Below, one piece after another: positions 5,686-7,693 of a stretch of DNA of 7,693 bases. The translations under genes were made by a program, and so were the position numbers. Positions within the stretch are counted from its first letter, which is position 1. The number at the start of each line of letters is the position of its first letter. The DNA comes from an uncultured Lachnospiraceae bacterium (lineage in GTDB: Bacteria; Bacillota; Clostridia; Lachnospirales; Lachnospiraceae), in assembly GCA_902783395.1 (NCBI GenBank), contig CACZRA010000282.1, positions 1-7,693 of the forward strand. The letters run 5' to 3'. The notes under the pieces are model-generated. The model made no database searches and had not been told where the DNA came from. It saw only the letters and a program-made list of their open reading frames with translations.

Positions 5686-7436
5686 TGACAGAAAAGCGGC
5701 TTGAAGCGAGGCTTAAATTTGTCATGCCGCCGAGTTCGGCGCAGGAAGACAGATTTAAGGAGTTTATAGCTTCCGAGTATCATGTAAATAAAGAAGATGT
5801 AGCCCTTGAACTGATCCGGGATACGGATGTACTGGGAGGTTTCATCCTGTATGTTGGAGAGGATGAATACGACTGGAGTTTAAAGGGAAGGGCCAGGGCT
5901 ATAAAACAGCAGGCCGACAGGGAGGTTGCTTTAGGTGCTGCTGACAGGGATATAATTTCGGTCATAAAGAATGCAGCGGATGCGCATACTTTTACTGCAA
6001 GAGGATTTGAGACCGGATATGTGATCTATTGCGGAGACGGGATAGCCAGGATAGAGGGACTGTCACATGTTGAATACGGTGAGATCGTGATCTTTGAGAG
6101 CGGAGTAAGAGGCATGGTGCTCGATCTCAGGGAGGATCAGATCGGATGTATCCTGCTCTGCTCGGATGATGAAGTGTTTCAGGGCGAAAAAGTCGTCAGA
6201 ACAGGCTCGGCAGCGGGTGTCCCGGTAGGAGATGAGCTGCTGGGAAGGGTAGTAAATGCTCTGGGAGATCCCATTGATGATCTGGGAGCGCTGGATATCA
6301 AAGAACAGCTTCCCGTGGAATCACCTGCCCCCGGTATCGTAGACAGGCAGCCTGTTTCTGCACCTATGGAAACGGGAATCCTTGCGATAGACAGTATGTT
6401 CCCGATAGGAAGAGGACAGAGAGAGCTTATAATAGGCGACAGACAGACCGGCAAGACGACGATAGCCACGGATACTATAATCAATCAAAAGGGCAAGGAT
6501 GTCATATGCATATATGTTTCCATAGGCCAGAAAGCTTCGACTGTGGCAGCTTTGACACAGAATCTGAGAAAACACGGAGCGATGGATTATACCGTTGTAG
6601 TAGGCTCCTTTGCCTCGGATCCGGCACCGCTCCAGTATCTTGCACCATATTCAGGTACAGCCATGGCAGAATACTATATGCATAAGGGAAAAGATGTCCT
6701 TATAGTATATGATGATCTTTCAAAGCATGCCGTGGCTTACAGGGAAATATCCCTGCTTTTGAGGAGACCTCCCGGCAGAGAGGCTTATCCCGGAGATGTA
6801 TTCTATCTACACTCAAGACTTTTAGAGAGATCCAGCCGGCTTTCGGATGAACTCGGAGGCGGCTCGATAACAGCGCTTCCCATCATAGAGACTCAGGCGG
6901 GAGATGTATCGGCTTATATTCCGACAAATGTGATATCTATTACGGACGGACAGATATTCCTTGAAAGCGATCTTTTCGCGGAGGGACAGAGACCGGCTGT
7001 AAATGTCGGATTGTCTGTATCCCGTGTCGGAGGAGCTGCGCAGACAAAGGCAATGAAAAAAGCTACCGGCTCTTTCAGGATAGACCTGGCTCAATTCAGG
7101 GAAATGGAGGTCTTCACACAGTTTTCTGCGGATCTTGATGATGCTACACAGGCACAGCTTTCGAACGGACGTGCATTAATGGAGGTCTTAAAACAGCCGG
7201 GGGCGTCCCCGCTTTCCATGCCCGAACAGGTAATAACCCTTGTTGCAGCGGGAAAGAAGGTGTTTTCAGGGGTTGATGTCAAGGAGGTGAAGCGGTTCCA
7301 AAGGGATCTGCTTGAATACATAAGATGCAGTCATAAAGAAATCATAGAAGAACTGGAAGAGACCGGTGCTCTGTCCGATACTCTTGCGGCACGGATCACC
7401 GATGCGATAAAAGAGTTTTCTGACCAATGGCATTGA
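5685..7436 (+). CDS. atpA: ATP synthase alpha subunit with fused delta (OSCP) C-terminal domain
   Basis: The protein has 583 residues against about 500 for normal AtpA. Residues 88-583 form a complete alpha subunit: the N-terminal helix DIISVIKNAAD, the beta-barrel, the P-loop GDRQTGKT at 251-258, VYDDLSKHAVAYR at 341-353, LLLRRPPGREAYPGDVFYLH at 357-376, the arginine-finger segment SVSRVGG with Arg447, and the C-terminal helical domain. Residues ~8-77 do not belong to alpha. Their pattern (SSAQEDRFKEFI, a variable strand, then DVLGGFILYVGEDEYDWSLKGR) follows the C-terminal domain of AtpH, where E. coli has LSEQQ, SVMAGVIIRAGD and DGSVRGRL. The delta N-terminal helical domain is absent. ATG 5685 overlaps the atpF stop and has no clear ribosome binding site. 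The next in-frame Met after residue 14 is residue 144, within alpha. Alpha identity is certain; the fused domain is a strong inference. Confidence 0.97.
   Translation: MTEKRLEARLKFVMPPSSAQEDRFKEFIASEYHVNKEDVALELIRDTDVLGGFILYVGEDEYDWSLKGRARAIKQQADREVALGAADRDIISVIKNAADAHTFTARGFETGYVIYCGDGIARIEGLSHVEYGEIVIFESGVRGMVLDLREDQIGCILLCSDDEVFQGEKVVRTGSAAGVPVGDELLGRVVNALGDPIDDLGALDIKEQLPVESPAPGIVDRQPVSAPMETGILAIDSMFPIGRGQRELIIGDRQTGKTTIATDTIINQKGKDVICIYVSIGQKASTVAALTQNLRKHGAMDYTVVVGSFASDPAPLQYLAPYSGTAMAEYYMHKGKDVLIVYDDLSKHAVAYREISLLLRRPPGREAYPGDVFYLHSRLLERSSRLSDELGGGSITALPIIETQAGDVSAYIPTNVISITDGQIFLESDLFAEGQRPAVNVGLSVSRVGGAAQTKAMKKATGSFRIDLAQFREMEVFTQFSADLDDATQAQLSNGRALMEVLKQPGASPLSMPEQVITLVAAGKKVFSGVDVKEVKRFQRDLLEYIRCSHKEIIEELEETGALSDTLAARITDAIKEFSDQWH
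5706..5915 (+). other. AtpH (delta/OSCP) C-terminal-like domain within the atpA fusion
   Basis: These bases encode residues 8-77 of the fused protein. The order is a strand (RLKFVMPP), a helix beginning SAQEDRFKEFI, a strand pair (VALELIRDTDVLGGFILYVG), the EYDWSLKGRARA motif and a terminal helix. Delta subunits show the same order, with the Gly-Gly before a strand and Asp-x-Ser-x-x-Gly-Arg after it. In known enzymes this domain binds the C-termini of the b dimer. A linker of about ten residues (78-87) joins it to the alpha N-terminal helix. Confidence 0.82.
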
Positions 7437-7437
7437 T

Positions 7438-7693
7438 ATGGCTCAGATAAAAGAGATAAGAGACAGGATAAACAGCATACAGGGAACTCAGAAGATAACC
7501 TCTGCCATGTATATGATAGCTACGACAAAGCTGAGACGTGCGAGGGAGAACAGGGATAAAAATGCCGTTTATTTCAGTACGCTGAAGAACATTCTGGAAA
7601 GACTTTTGAGACATCTTCCGGATTCGGATCATCCGTATCTCAGGGTTTCGAAAAAGAAAAAGGAGGATCAGGTTCACGGCTATCTCATGATCA
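7438..7693 (+). CDS. atpG: F-type ATP synthase subunit gamma, N-terminal part (partial)
   Basis: The frame from ATG 7438 runs off the window end after 85 full codons. It begins MAQIKEIRDRINSIQGTQKI and continues TSAMYMIATTKLRRARE. This is the classic N-terminal coiled-coil helix of gamma, the central rotor shaft that turns inside the alpha-beta hexamer. The start is one base after the atpA stop (TGA T ATG) and lacks a clear ribosome binding site, so it should be translated by coupling to atpA. A nearby ATG at 7427 is out of frame and ends after seven codons. A lysine run (SKKKKED, about residues 72-78) precedes the point where the window ends. The rest, and the expected atpD and atpC, are outside. 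Confidence 0.95.
   Translation, partial: MAQIKEIRDRINSIQGTQKITSAMYMIATTKLRRARENRDKNAVYFSTLKNILERLLRHLPDSDHPYLRVSKKKKEDQVHGYLMI

Noticed and set aside
5660..5720. Sequencing frameshift hiding a full atpH
   Set aside because: There is simply no DNA between atpF and the delta-like C-terminal domain for the missing ~100 residues. A base error could not produce this; only a deletion or misassembly could.
5911..5945. Hidden internal start that would give a normal, unfused alpha subunit
   Set aside because: GGAGG at 5921-5925 is followed by GTG at 5935, but that GTG is out of frame with alpha, and no in-frame ATG, GTG or TTG lies at suitable spacing. The next in-frame Met is within the alpha beta-barrel. 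Proteolytic separation cannot be excluded.
1..7693. tRNA, rRNA, CRISPR array, transposase or phage genes
   Set aside because: None seen by reading both strands. The only repeats found are the 23-bp pair and the short inverted repeats reported above.

Overview
The window carries eight same-strand genes with no large gap. The proteins look like those of a low-to-mid GC Firmicute, most likely a Clostridia/Lachnospiraceae-type anaerobe. Three things point that way: heavy use of ATA (Ile) and AGG/AGA (Arg) codons, strong GGAGG-type ribosome binding sites, and a Gram-positive-like AtpA. This placement is an inference from protein and codon style, not from a marker gene.

Left part (1-4036). The 3' end of argS (arginyl-tRNA synthetase) comes first. 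A short run of surface-glycan genes follows: a polytopic GT-C/GT39-like membrane glycosyltransferase (195-1541), GDP-mannose 4,6-dehydratase gmd (1617-2705), and a UDP-N-acetylhexosamine 6-dehydrogenase of the TviB/WbpO/WecC group (2717-4036). The two enzymes make a GDP-4-keto-6-deoxymannose precursor and, probably, a UDP-HexNAc uronic acid. The membrane transferase presumably adds sugars from a lipid-linked donor outside the membrane. No fucose/rhamnose-forming reductase, flippase or polymerase is present, so the pathway must be completed elsewhere.

Right part (4037-7693). This is the first part of an F-type ATP synthase operon in the order atpB (a), atpE (c), atpF (b), atpA (alpha), atpG (gamma, cut by the window end). 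A near-consensus sigma-A promoter (TTGACT, 16-base spacer, TATAAT) starts two bases after the dehydrogenase stop codon and should drive the operon. No atpI precedes atpB. An unusual 83-base module lies between atpB and atpE: a perfect 23-bp direct repeat of the end of atpB flanks 60 bp of hairpin-rich DNA, and a 10-bp stem covers the atpB stop codon.

Main discovery candidate. The gene at 5685-7436 encodes 583 residues instead of about 500. Its first ~77 residues look like the C-terminal domain of the delta (OSCP) subunit, followed in frame by a complete alpha subunit. There is no separate atpH in its usual place between atpF and atpA, and no DNA is left over that could encode the delta N-terminal helical domain. 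The part of delta that contacts subunit b therefore appears to be covalently attached to alpha, while the adaptor domain that normally bridges alpha and delta is missing. This implies an altered peripheral-stalk design, with possibly three delta-C domains per F1.
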